Assembly (NCBI GenBank): GCA_035526335.1
Contig: DATLCN010000053.1
Span: forward strand, 1 to 64,000
Direction of reading: 5' to 3'
DNA: 64,000 nt
DNA from: GCA-2861595 sp035526335
GTDB lineage: Bacteria > Actinomycetota > Acidimicrobiia > Acidimicrobiales > GCA-2861595
The translations under genes and the position numbers were made by a program. Of the stretch, positions 37,962-46,695 are shown one piece after another. The first letter of the stretch is position 1, and each line of letters opens with the position of its first letter. Below the pieces are notes generated by a model that saw nothing but the letters and a program-made list of their open reading frames with translations, had not been told where the DNA came from and did not search any database.

Positions 37962-40900
37962 ATGTGCGGGATCATCGCCATCCTGCGGAAGCCGAGCTCG
38001 CGCCGGCCGCCGTCCAGTGACGAGGTGCTGGAGGGGCTGGACGCGGCGTGGACGGCGGTGGGGGGACCTGCTTCGCTGGTCGATGCCGCCGCTCGCCTGG
38101 AGCAGGTGGCCTGCGCCCTCGGCGGCACCCCGGGAGTGCGTTCACTGCTGGGCCATGTGGCGCTGGCTCCGGAGGTCGAACGGCGAATGGCCCGGTTCGC
38201 CGGTGCCGTCTCGCGGCTGGAGTCGGCGCTCGACGCCGGCGAGCTTCCTCTGGATGCGGAGCATCTGGAGCTGGTCAACGCCGCCCTCCTGAGGATCAAG
38301 GACGCGGCCTGGTCCATAGGTCACGATCGGCTGCTGGCCGCACGTGCCGTGGGCGAGCTGGCCGGCGCCGACCCGGGGACGGCGGCCATCGAGGCGTACA
38401 CCTCGATCCACGTGGCCATGTCGGCCCTGGACCGGCTGGAGGTGCGAGGCCGGGACTCTGCGGGACTCCACGTCCTGGTGGAGGGTCACGGACTCGACAT
38501 GGCCGCCCCCGAGGTGGCGACGCTCGTCGCCGATCGCGCCGACAACCGCCTGTTCACATCGCTGGCCGTGCGGGCCCCTTCGCCGAGCGGCGCGCTGGCT
38601 TTCGTCTACAAGGCGGCGGCCGAGATCGGTGAGCTGGGAGACAACTCCCGGTGTCTACGGGCCGCCATCTGCTCCGACGAGCTGTTGCGGCGGGCTCTGC
38701 TCTCGGAGACGGCGAGAGCCACGGTTCTCGGCCACACCCGCTGGGCGAGCGTGGGCATCATCTCCGAGGCGAATGCCCACCCGCTCAACCACGAGGAGGA
38801 GGACGACGCCGACGGGCCCTACGTGGCCGCCACCCTCAACGGCGACATCGACAACCATGCCGAGCTGCGGTCGGCGGCCGGCCTGCACATCCACCCCGAG
38901 GTCACCACCGACGCCAAGGTGGTCCCGACCCTGGTCTCGCACCGCATGGCCGATGGCATCGAGCCCGGGCAGGCGTTCCGATCGACTGTGGGCTCGTTCG
39001 ATGGCTCCGTGGCGATCGCCGCCGTCACCGCCGAGGACCCGAGCCGGCTCTACCTGGCGCTTAAGGGAAGTGGCCAGGGGCTCTACATCGGGATGGCCGA
39101 GGACTCCTATGTCGTGGCCAGCGAGCCGTACGGCGTGGTGGAGGAGACACCCCGTTACGTGCGCATGGACGGGGAAGCCCGGGGCGAGATCGTGGTGCTG
39201 AGCGCCGGCTCCGCCGGCACCCTCGCAGGCATCGACCGGAGTACCTACGACGGCACGCCGCTGCCGGTGGGCGCCGACGAGGTGACCACGGCGGAGATCA
39301 CCACCAGGGACATCGACCGCGGGGGTTACGCCCACTTCCTGCTGAAGGAGATCTCCGAGGCGCCCGCATCCTTCCGCAAGACGCTCCGGGGCAAGATCGT
39401 CGGGGACGACGGCGAGCTGAGCGTGGCCCTGCCGGCGGAGACACTTCCGCTGTCGGTCCGGTTGCGCCTGCGCTCCGGGGTTTTCCGGCGGGTGATCGTC
39501 ATAGGCCAGGGCACCGCCGCGGTTGCCGGCCAGGCGCTCTCGTCGATCCTCGCCGGCCTCCTCGGCAACTCCACCATCGTGGTCGCCGCCGTGTCGGCCG
39601 CCGAGTTGTCCGGGTTCGGCCTCGATGACGACATGAGCGACACGCTGGTGATCGCGGTGAGCCAGTCGGGCACCACCACAGACACCAATCGGAGCGTGGA
39701 CCTGGTCCGGGCCAGGGGAGCGGCGGTGCTGGCCGTCGTGAACCGGCGCAACAGCGACCTGGTGGAGAAGGCCGACGGCGTGCTCTACACCTCTGACGGC
39801 CGCGACGTCGAGATGAGCGTCGCCTCCACCAAGGCCTTCTACGCCCAGGTGGCCGCCGGCTACCTGCTGGCGCTGGCCCTGGCCGAGGAGGCCGGCCACG
39901 GCGACCGCCGGCGCGCATCGGAACTCCTCGGCGCCCTTCGGCGCCTCCCTGAGTCCATGGATCTCGTCCTGACCCGTCGGCACGAGATCGCCGCCGCGGC
40001 ACAGCTGCACGCGCCCCCGCGGCGCCACTGGGCCGTTGTCGGCAACGGGCATAACCGGGTGGCCGCCTCTGAGCTGCGGATCAAGCTGTCGGAGCTCTGT
40101 TACAAGTCGATCGCCTGCGACAACACCGAGGACAAGAAGCACATCGATTTGTCCTCCGAGCCGCTCATCGTCGTCTGTGCCGCCGGCCTCAGCGATGCCA
40201 ACGCCGACGACGTGGCCAAGGAGGTGGCGATCTACCGGGCGCACAAGGCGGCTCCCATACTCATCGCCACCGACGGGCAGGATCGCTTCTCGGCCGCCGT
40301 CCAGGTGCTCCACGTCCCGCCGGCGCATCCGGACCTGGCGTTCCTGTTGGTCACCATGGCCGGGCACCTCTTCGCCTACGAAGCGGCACTGGCCATCGAC
40401 GCCCAGGCTCGTCCCTTCCGCGAGGCGAGGGCCGCCATCGAGGCGGCCGCTTCCTCGTACCACGGCATCGACCCGCTCCCCGCTCTGGCCCCCCGCCTCC
40501 AGGGGCCGGCCACGGCCTTTCTCGACGGGCTCCGCGCCGGCGCCTACGACGGCCACCTCGAAGCCAGCACGGCCGTGCAGGTGGCATCGCTCCTCCGGTA
40601 CGGCCTGCGGCACACCTCGCTCGAGGCCTACGAGATGGAGTTCGGAAAGCTGGGCACCCCGAGCGTCGTCATCCAGGACCTGACCGATGCCCTCACCCGG
40701 GCCATCGAGGAGCTGACCCGGCCGGTCGACGCCATCAAACACCAGGCCAAGACCGTCACCGTCGGCATCTCCCGTTCGGAGGAGGCGCTGTTCAACGTGC
40801 CGCTGGTGCAGGAGTTGCTGGCCGCCGGCGCCGCCCGCGACCGTCTCGGATACCGGGCCCTGCGCACCCTCGCCGCCCTCGACGAGGCGGTCGTCGAGGT

Positions 40901-41348
40901 CCTCGGCTACACGCGCTACCGGATCGAGGGTGAGCTGGGTGAAGCCACCGCCCTGGCCCACGTCGTCGACAAGGGCGGGCTGGCGCTGGGCATGACCTCA
41001 CGAACGGAGGCCGACCCGCGGCTGCGGGGCACGAAGCACCGGGCGGCCACCGAGCGGGAGGTCACCGTGGCCCGGGGACGCAACGACGGCCGCACCGTGG
41101 TGATCGTCCCCGAGACCAAGGACACCCACGTCGTGGGAATGACGCTGCTGCACGTGCGCTTCCACGACCGGCTTCCGCCCGCCCAGGCCCAGCGGGTCCT
41201 GCTCGGCTACCGGGACCGTTACGACGCGCTGGTGGACGCCGTCACCGAGACCGAACCCGTCTTCGATGCCGAGGTCCTGGGTGAGATGCCGCTGATCGAT
41301 CTGCTGTCGGCGCCCGTGCACGTCCTGGCCGACCGCTGGCGGGCGTGA
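37962..41348 (+). CDS. glmS: Double-length glucosamine-6-phosphate synthase-like protein (GATase II + two SIS domains + long C-terminal extension)
   Basis: GlmS makes glucosamine-6-phosphate from fructose-6-phosphate and glutamine. From ATG 37962 the N-terminus is MCGIIAI, so Cys2 can be the glutaminase nucleophile. Glutaminase motifs follow at RGRDSAG (162-168), HTRWASVG (258-265), NAHP (271-274) and NGDIDNHAELR (293-303). SIS1 is at about 508-645 (VIVIGQGTAAVAG, AVSQSGTTTDTN, SVASTKAF) and SIS2 at about 688-815 (VVGNGHNRVAASELRIKLSE). Normal GlmS has about 610 residues; this one has about 1128. It has about 140 residues, predicted helical, between the first strand and RGRDSAG, and about 310 residues after SIS2 that I cannot assign. 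A GTG at 37935 would bury the cysteine. The glmM neighbour supports the GlmS role; the extra parts could be regulatory or change the substrate. Confidence 0.85.
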   Translation: MCGIIAILRKPSSRRPPSSDEVLEGLDAAWTAVGGPASLVDAAARLEQVACALGGTPGVRSLLGHVALAPEVERRMARFAGAVSRLESALDAGELPLDAEHLELVNAALLRIKDAAWSIGHDRLLAARAVGELAGADPGTAAIEAYTSIHVAMSALDRLEVRGRDSAGLHVLVEGHGLDMAAPEVATLVADRADNRLFTSLAVRAPSPSGALAFVYKAAAEIGELGDNSRCLRAAICSDELLRRALLSETARATVLGHTRWASVGIISEANAHPLNHEEEDDADGPYVAATLNGDIDNHAELRSAAGLHIHPEVTTDAKVVPTLVSHRMADGIEPGQAFRSTVGSFDGSVAIAAVTAEDPSRLYLALKGSGQGLYIGMAEDSYVVASEPYGVVEETPRYVRMDGEARGEIVVLSAGSAGTLAGIDRSTYDGTPLPVGADEVTTAEITTRDIDRGGYAHFLLKEISEAPASFRKTLRGKIVGDDGELSVALPAETLPLSVRLRLRSGVFRRVIVIGQGTAAVAGQALSSILAGLLGNSTIVVAAVSAAELSGFGLDDDMSDTLVIAVSQSGTTTDTNRSVDLVRARGAAVLAVVNRRNSDLVEKADGVLYTSDGRDVEMSVASTKAFYAQVAAGYLLALALAEEAGHGDRRRASELLGALRRLPESMDLVLTRRHEIAAAAQLHAPPRRHWAVVGNGHNRVAASELRIKLSELCYKSIACDNTEDKKHIDLSSEPLIVVCAAGLSDANADDVAKEVAIYRAHKAAPILIATDGQDRFSAAVQVLHVPPAHPDLAFLLVTMAGHLFAYEAALAIDAQARPFREARAAIEAAASSYHGIDPLPALAPRLQGPATAFLDGLRAGAYDGHLEASTAVQVASLLRYGLRHTSLEAYEMEFGKLGTPSVVIQDLTDALTRAIEELTRPVDAIKHQAKTVTVGISRSEEALFNVPLVQELLAAGAARDRLGYRALRTLAALDEAVVEVLGYTRYRIEGELGEATALAHVVDKGGLALGMTSRTEADPRLRGTKHRAATEREVTVARGRNDGRTVVIVPETKDTHVVGMTLLHVRFHDRLPPAQAQRVLLGYRDRYDALVDAVTETEPVFDAEVLGEMPLIDLLSAPVHVLADRWRA

Positions 41349-41376
41349 AGCCGGCGCCGGCATCCATTGTGGCCGG

Positions 41377-41751
41377 GTGCGGTCCGTGATCGGGATCGGA
41401 TTGGACGCAGTGGAGGTCGACCGGTTCCGGCGTGCCCTCGCCCGCACCCCGGCAATGGCCCGCCGGCTGTTCACCGACGGAGAGCGGGCGTACGCGGCGC
41501 ATTTCGTGGACTCGGCACCGCGGCTGGCGGGGCGCTTCGCGGCCAAGGAGGCGACCATGAAGGCGTTGGGCGTGGGGCTCGGCGCCTTCGGTTTCCACGA
41601 CGTGGAGGTGGTGCGGGAGCCGAGCGGCGCCCCCTCGCTCCGCATCACCGGGTCGGCCGCGGTCCTGGCGGGCCAGCGCGGCGTCACCTCCTTCAAGGTT
41701 TCCATCACCCACACGGATGTGACGGCCCATGCCGTGGTGGTCGCCCTGTGA
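41377..41751 (+). CDS. acpS: Holo-[acyl-carrier-protein] synthase
   Basis: AcpS transfers 4'-phosphopantetheine from CoA to acyl carrier protein. It has 124 residues. The magnesium-binding motif is IGIGLDAVEVDRF at the N-terminus, and the second motif is RFAAKEATMKALGVG. The C-terminal SITHTDVTAHAVVV matches the family. GTG start; it overlaps nnr by four bases. Confidence 0.95.
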   Translation: MRSVIGIGLDAVEVDRFRRALARTPAMARRLFTDGERAYAAHFVDSAPRLAGRFAAKEATMKALGVGLGAFGFHDVEVVREPSGAPSLRITGSAAVLAGQRGVTSFKVSITHTDVTAHAVVVAL

Positions 41752-43121
41752 TCCCGGTGCTGACGCCGGCGGAGATGAAGGCGGTGGACGAGGCCGCCCC
41801 GGATGCGACCGACGTGCTGATCGCCCGCGCCGGCGCCGCCGTGGCGCGGGCGACCCTGCGCCGGCTGGGGGGTGGTTACGGCCGGAGGGTCGTGGTGGTC
41901 GCCGGCAAGGGCAACAACGGCGCAGACGGTCGGGTGGCGGGGGAGCACCTACGCCGGGCCGGGGTGCGGGTCACGGTGATCGAGGCTGCCGGCCACGACG
42001 CCGGCGGCCAGGCTGTGCCCCCCTGTGACCTGGTCATCGACGCCGCCTACGGAACCGGCTTCCGGGGCGACTACGACGCGCCCGATCCCGGCGGCGCGCT
42101 GGTGTTGGCGGTGGACATCCCGTCCGGCGTTGACGGCCTCACCGGCGAGGCCTGTCCCGGCGCGGTGTCGGCCGACCTCACCGTCACCTTTGCCGCCTTG
42201 AAACCCGGCCTGGTGCTCGGTGCCGGCAGGGAGCACGCCGGTCGGGTGGAGGTGGCCGACATCGGCCTTCCCGTGGGCCGTTGCTCCATGCACGTGGTCG
42301 ACGACGCCGACGTGGTCGCCCGTTTGCCCCACCGCCCCGCCGACGCCCACAAGTGGAAGGCCGCCGTGTTCGTTGCTGCCGGATCGCCGGGCATGACCGG
42401 GGCGCCGCAGCTGGTCGGCCGGGGCGCCTTCCGAGCCGGCGCCAGCACGGTCCGCGTCGGAGTTCCCGGCGCCGTCCTGGAGGATCTGGCGGCCACCGAG
42501 GCGGTCGGGATCGCCCTGCCGGAGGAGGGCTGGGCGGCCACCGTCGTCGAGGCGGCCCGCCGCTGCAAGGCCATCGTCGTCGGTCCCGGCCTCGGACGGT
42601 CGGACATTGTCCTGGCCGAAGTCCGCCGCCTGGTGACCGATTCGCCGATCCCGATCGTGGTCGACGCCGACGCCCTAGGCGTGTTCGCCGACGCCGACGA
42701 CGTGCCGCTGGCCAGGTCGCCCCTGGTCCTCACGCCCCATGCCGGCGAGTTCGAACGACTGTGGGGGTCGAAGCCCGGCCCCGACCGCATCGGCGACGTA
42801 CGTGGACTGGCCGAGCGCACCGGCGCCACCGTGCTGCTCAAGGGGCCCACCACCGTGGTGGCCTCGCCCGATGGCGAGGTCCTCCTCTCCGCCAGTGGCA
42901 GTGCCCGCCTGGCCACCGCCGGCAGCGGCGACGTCCTCGCCGGCGTGGTCGGAGCATTCCTGGCCCAGGGTCCGGCCCCCCTGCAGGCGGCCGCCCTCGC
43001 CGCCCACGTCCACGGCGCCGCCGCAGGGCTCGGCTTCGAGCGTGGCCTCGTCGCCGGCGATCTCCCCGAGCTGATCGCCCGCTGGCTATCCGACTCGGGA
43101 ACGGAACGGTCAAATGGCTGA
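41748..43121 (+). CDS. nnr: Bifunctional NAD(P)H-hydrate epimerase / ADP-dependent dehydratase
   Basis: This enzyme repairs hydrated NADH and NADPH. It has 457 residues. The N-terminal YjeF_N epimerase domain (about 1-200) has GKGNNGADGRVAGEHL and AVDIPSGVDGLTGE. The C-terminal dehydratase domain (about 205-450) has LTPHAGEFERL, LLKGPTTVVA and the catalytic ATAGSGDVLAGVVGAFLAQG. The GTG start overlaps acpS by four bases, and its stop overlaps alr by eight bases. Confidence 0.95.
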   Translation: MIPVLTPAEMKAVDEAAPDATDVLIARAGAAVARATLRRLGGGYGRRVVVVAGKGNNGADGRVAGEHLRRAGVRVTVIEAAGHDAGGQAVPPCDLVIDAAYGTGFRGDYDAPDPGGALVLAVDIPSGVDGLTGEACPGAVSADLTVTFAALKPGLVLGAGREHAGRVEVADIGLPVGRCSMHVVDDADVVARLPHRPADAHKWKAAVFVAAGSPGMTGAPQLVGRGAFRAGASTVRVGVPGAVLEDLAATEAVGIALPEEGWAATVVEAARRCKAIVVGPGLGRSDIVLAEVRRLVTDSPIPIVVDADALGVFADADDVPLARSPLVLTPHAGEFERLWGSKPGPDRIGDVRGLAERTGATVLLKGPTTVVASPDGEVLLSASGSARLATAGSGDVLAGVVGAFLAQGPAPLQAAALAAHVHGAAAGLGFERGLVAGDLPELIARWLSDSGTERSNG

Positions 43122-44412
43122 CACCGGCCCCGCCCCCGGGACCGGGAGCGATTCCGCGGAATCGCCGATCGTCCCGGGCCCCGCCGCCGGCCGCGCCTTG
43201 GGCTCCACCGGAGCCGTCGGGTCCTCTCGCCTGGCGTGGGCCGAGGTGGACCTCGACGCGATCGCCACCAATTGTGCTGTGCTGGCCGGCCTGGCCCGGC
43301 CCGCCGCCCTGTGTGCGGTGGTGAAGGCCAACGCCTACGGCCACGGGGCCGTGCCGGCGGCGAGGGCGGCCCTCGCCGGCGGGGCCACGTGGCTGGCCGT
43401 GGCGCTGGTGGAGGAGGGCATCGCCCTGCGGGAAGCAGGGATCGAGGCGCCCGTCCTCCTTCTTTCCGAGCCACTGGCCGAAGTGATGGAAGCGGCGGCC
43501 GCCAGCCGCCTCACCCCCACCATCTACACCGCCGGCGGGATCAAGGCGGCCCGCAAGGCAACCGCGTCGGTTGCCGGCGGAGGCCCGTTCCGCGTCCATG
43601 TGAAGGTCGACACCGGCATGCACCGAGTCGGCGCCGATCCCGACAGCGTCATCGAGGTGGCCGCCGCCGTGGACGCCGCCGCGGAGCTCCACCTCGAGGG
43701 CCTGTGGACCCATCTGGCCGTGGCCGACGACCCCGACCGCGACGACTTCACCGCCGAGCAGCTCCGCCGTTTCGAGCAGGTCCGCCACCGTTTGGCCGCT
43801 GCCGGGATCGAGCCGGAGATCCTCCACGCCGCCAACTCGTCGGCCCTTCTCGCCCACCCCTCCGCCCACAACCAGATGGTGCGCTGCGGCTTAACCGTTT
43901 ACGGCTACCCGCCTTCGGCGGCTCTGGCCGATCGGGTCGAACTCCGGCCGGCCATGTCGCTCAAGGCTGGGGTGTCCTTCGTGCGCCGGCTGAGCGCGGG
44001 CGAACGAGTCTCCTACGGCCTCCAGTACGGGCTCCCCGTCGATTCGGTGATCGCCACCGTGCCTCTCGGCTATTCGGACGGCGTTCCCCGACGCTTCTCG
44101 GCGATGGGCGGCCAGGTTCTCATCGGAGGCCGGCGCCTTCCCATCGCCGGCCGGGTCACCATGGACCAGCTACTGGTCGACTGCGGGCCTGGCTCCGAGG
44201 TGGCGCCAGGCGACGAGGTCGTCCTTCTCGGCCGCCAGGGTGACGAGCAGATCGATGCCACCGAGTGGGCCGACCGGTTGGGCACCGTCCCCTACGAGAT
44301 CCTCTGCGGAGTCTCCGCCCGCGTCGCCCGCCACTACGTGGGAACGGGCGCAGTGGCGGACTCCGCGTCCACTGGAGGGAAGTACGATCAAATCCGTGCT
44401 CACCCTCGCTGA
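43114..44412 (+). CDS. alr: Alanine racemase
   Basis: Alanine racemase makes D-alanine for peptidoglycan with PLP. It has 432 residues. The PLP lysine lies in CAVVKANAYGHGAVPAAR, the phosphate-binding region in RCGLTVYGYPPS, and the catalytic tyrosine loop in RVSYGLQYGLPVDSVIA. The N-terminal ~40 residues are Pro/Gly/Ala-rich and not part of the barrel. An internal start is possible, but the ATG overlapping nnr is natural for coupling. Confidence 0.95.
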   Translation: MADTGPAPGTGSDSAESPIVPGPAAGRALGSTGAVGSSRLAWAEVDLDAIATNCAVLAGLARPAALCAVVKANAYGHGAVPAARAALAGGATWLAVALVEEGIALREAGIEAPVLLLSEPLAEVMEAAAASRLTPTIYTAGGIKAARKATASVAGGGPFRVHVKVDTGMHRVGADPDSVIEVAAAVDAAAELHLEGLWTHLAVADDPDRDDFTAEQLRRFEQVRHRLAAAGIEPEILHAANSSALLAHPSAHNQMVRCGLTVYGYPPSAALADRVELRPAMSLKAGVSFVRRLSAGERVSYGLQYGLPVDSVIATVPLGYSDGVPRRFSAMGGQVLIGGRRLPIAGRVTMDQLLVDCGPGSEVAPGDEVVLLGRQGDEQIDATEWADRLGTVPYEILCGVSARVARHYVGTGAVADSASTGGKYDQIRAHPR

Positions 44413-44977
44413 GCTGGCGCACGAAGCGAGCGGGTGCACCCGCTGCCCGCTGGCAGCGGGGCGCACCACGGTCGTGTTCGGAACGGGCGATCCGACGGCC
44501 GACCTGATGTTCGTGGGCGAGGCGCCCGGCCACGACGAGGACCTCCGCGGTGAGCCGTTCGTGGGCCGGTCCGGCAAGCTCCTCGACCGCCTCCTGGCCG
44601 AGGAGATGGGCCTCACCCGAGACCGCGTCTACATCACCAACACCGTCAAGTGCCGCCCGCCGGGGAACCGTGATCCGCTCCCTGCCGAGGTGGCTACCTG
44701 CCGGGTCTATTTGGATTCCCAGATAGATCTCGTGGAGCCGAGAGTCGTCGTCACCCTCGGGAACTTCGCCGCCCGGCTGCTACTCGAGACCACGACCGGT
44801 GTCAGCACGCTCCGCGGCCGCTCATATCCGTACGCGGGTCGCCACGCCGGCACCGTGGCCATCGTGCCCACCTTCCACCCCTCGTACGTCCTGCGCAGCG
44901 GCTCGGCCGGCGTGGCCATGGCCGGCATCCGTGCCGATCTCGTCCGGGCCAAGGAGCACCTGGCGGTGCCGGCGTGA
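44396..44977 (+). CDS. udg: Uracil-DNA glycosylase, family 4 (iron-sulfur)
   Basis: Family 4 UDG removes uracil from DNA and carries a 4Fe-4S cluster. Cysteines C14 and C17 (SGCTRCPL) and two more (VKCRPPGN and ATCRVYL) match the cluster. The active-site motif is GEAPGHDEDLRGEPFVG, and the second is HPSYVLR. The GTG at 44396 lies inside the alr 3' end and gives 193 residues of normal length. The GGAGGG site at 44374 is 16 bases away; an ATC at 44387 stands at the right distance but would be very unusual. So the exact start is uncertain by about three residues. Confidence 0.92.
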   Translation: MLTLAELAHEASGCTRCPLAAGRTTVVFGTGDPTADLMFVGEAPGHDEDLRGEPFVGRSGKLLDRLLAEEMGLTRDRVYITNTVKCRPPGNRDPLPAEVATCRVYLDSQIDLVEPRVVVTLGNFAARLLLETTTGVSTLRGRSYPYAGRHAGTVAIVPTFHPSYVLRSGSAGVAMAGIRADLVRAKEHLAVPA

Positions 44978-45456
44978 TGTTGAAGGCGTTGACCAAGTCG
45001 GCGGAGGACACCAGGGAGCTGGCCGCCGCGATAGCGGTGATGGCTCGAGCCCAGGACGTCGTTCTCCTGTCGGGAGACCTTGGTGCGGGAAAGACCACCT
45101 TCGCCCAGGGATTCGGGCGCGGCCTCGGGGTCACCGAGCCCATCGTCAGCCCGACCTTCACCCTGGTACGCACCTACAAGGGCCGGCTTCCCCTGGTCCA
45201 CTGCGACGTGTACCGCCTGGACCGCCTCGAGGAGGTCGCCGACCTCGACCTGCCCGAGCTGCTCGACGACGGGGGTGTGGCTCTCGTCGAGTGGGGCGAC
45301 GCCATCGCGCCGGCGCTGGTCGCCGATTTCCTGGAGGTGCGGATGGAGCTGGACGAAGCCGACGACGCCCGCCGCCTCGATCTGCGGGTGGTCGGACCGT
45401 CGTGGACGGCGCGCCTCCGGGCCCTGAGTACGGCCATCGGCCGGTGGGCGACGTGA
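44977..45456 (+). CDS. tsaE: tRNA threonylcarbamoyladenosine biosynthesis ATPase TsaE
   Basis: TsaE is the small ATPase that works with TsaB and TsaD to put t6A at position 37 of ANN-decoding tRNAs. It has 159 residues. The P-loop is SGDLGAGKTTFAQGFGRGLG, followed by SPTFTLVRTYKG and HCDVYRLD (Walker B region), then LVEWGD. The ATG overlaps the udg stop; a GTG three bases earlier is equally possible. The end overlaps tsaB by four bases. Confidence 0.95.
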   Translation: MLKALTKSAEDTRELAAAIAVMARAQDVVLLSGDLGAGKTTFAQGFGRGLGVTEPIVSPTFTLVRTYKGRLPLVHCDVYRLDRLEEVADLDLPELLDDGGVALVEWGDAIAPALVADFLEVRMELDEADDARRLDLRVVGPSWTARLRALSTAIGRWAT

Positions 45457-46151
45457 TCATCCTCGGGATCGAGACGGCCACCAGTCAGGTGGGCTGCGCC
45501 CTCGGCGGGGTGGAGGGTTGCATCGCCTCATTCCATGCCACCAAAGGCCGGCGGCACGCCGAGACGCTGGTTCCGGCCATCCAGTTCGTGTGCGAACAGG
45601 CCCGGGTGGCGTGGCGGGAAGTGAGCGTGGTCGCCGTGGACATCGGGCCGGGCCTCTTCACCGGCCTGCGGGTCGGGGTCGCCACGGCGAAGGCGATCGC
45701 CCAGACACTGAGGGTGCCGATGATCGGGCTGTCCAGTCTGGATCTGCTGGCCTTCCCCCAACGCCAGGGTTCCGGGCTGATCGCAACCGTGGTGGACGCT
45801 CGTCGCGGGGAGGTTTTCTGCGCCCTGTACCGGCCGGTTCCCGGTGGCGTCCAGCGGGTGACGCCGGCCCGCGTGTGTTCTCCGGAGGAGCTGGCCTCCG
45901 AGCTGATGGCCATGGACGAGGACTGCCTCCTCGTGGGCGACGGCGCCATCCGTTACGGACCGATCTTCGACGACGCCCGCCACCTGGTCCTGGCCGACGC
46001 CGGATTGGCCTACCCCTCGGCCTCGTCGTTGGTGGAGCTGGCCCATCCCCGGGCCATCCGCGAGGAGTTCGTGCAGCCGTCCGAGCTGTCGCCCATGTAC
46101 CTGCGCAAGTCCGATGCCGAGATCAACTGGGAAGGGCGCCGCAGCGCCTGA
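45453..46151 (+). CDS. tsaB: tRNA threonylcarbamoyladenosine biosynthesis protein TsaB
   Basis: TsaB is the scaffold partner of TsaD in t6A synthesis. It has 232 residues. The N-terminal ASKHA fold has ILGIETATSQVGCALGG, and the core has AVDIGPGLFTGLRVGVATAK. GTG start overlapping tsaE (GTGA). The tsaE-tsaB-rimI-tsaD order is the common actinobacterial cluster. Confidence 0.95.
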   Translation: MIILGIETATSQVGCALGGVEGCIASFHATKGRRHAETLVPAIQFVCEQARVAWREVSVVAVDIGPGLFTGLRVGVATAKAIAQTLRVPMIGLSSLDLLAFPQRQGSGLIATVVDARRGEVFCALYRPVPGGVQRVTPARVCSPEELASELMAMDEDCLLVGDGAIRYGPIFDDARHLVLADAGLAYPSASSLVELAHPRAIREEFVQPSELSPMYLRKSDAEINWEGRRSA

Positions 46152-46164
46152 GGGCGGAACCGCC

Positions 46165-46695
46165 ATGGCTCTTCGCATTCCTGCTCCCGCACCCGCCGCG
46201 CCCGACGTCCATATCGGGACCATGCGTCGGCGCCACCTGCGCTCCGTGCTGCGCATCGAGTCCCAGGTGTACCCCCGGCCGTGGTCGCTCAGCCTGTTCC
46301 TCGGCGAGCTGACCCTGCGGGCCACCCGCTCCTACGTGGTGGCGAGGGTGGGAGGCGAGGTGGTCGGCTACGGCGGCGTGATGATCACCTTCGAGGACGC
46401 CCACGTGACGACTCTCGCCGTGGATCCCGAGTGGCACCGCCGGGGCGTGGGGACCAGGATGCTGGCCCATCTGGCGCGGGTGGCGGTGGAGCGGGGGGCG
46501 CACAACCTCACCCTCGAGGTGCGGGTGAGCAACACCGCTGCCCAGGCCCTCTACCGCCGCTTCGGGTTCTGCCCCGAGGGCGTTCGCCGCAACTACTACG
46601 TGGAAACCAACGAGGATGCCCTCATCATGTGGGCCCACGACATCGACAGCCCGGCCTACGCCGACCGCCTCGCCAATCTCGAGGAGGCGCTTTGA
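46165..46695 (+). CDS. rimI: Ribosomal protein S18-alanine N-acetyltransferase
   Basis: RimI is a GNAT acetyltransferase that acetylates the N-terminus of S18 and other proteins. It has 176 residues from the ATG at 46165. The acetyl-CoA loop is HRRGVGTRMLAHLARVA, followed by LEVRVSNTAAQALYRRFGF. The ribosome-binding site is weak; a second ATG at 46114 lies inside tsaB. The end overlaps tsaD by four bases. Confidence 0.92.
   Translation: MALRIPAPAPAAPDVHIGTMRRRHLRSVLRIESQVYPRPWSLSLFLGELTLRATRSYVVARVGGEVVGYGGVMITFEDAHVTTLAVDPEWHRRGVGTRMLAHLARVAVERGAHNLTLEVRVSNTAAQALYRRFGFCPEGVRRNYYVETNEDALIMWAHDIDSPAYADRLANLEEAL

Noticed and set aside
38655..40961. Minus-strand open frame of over 700 codons inside glmS
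   Set aside because: It is the mirror frame of a long high-GC coding region; the composition is typical for such shadows and there is no ribosome-binding site or homology.
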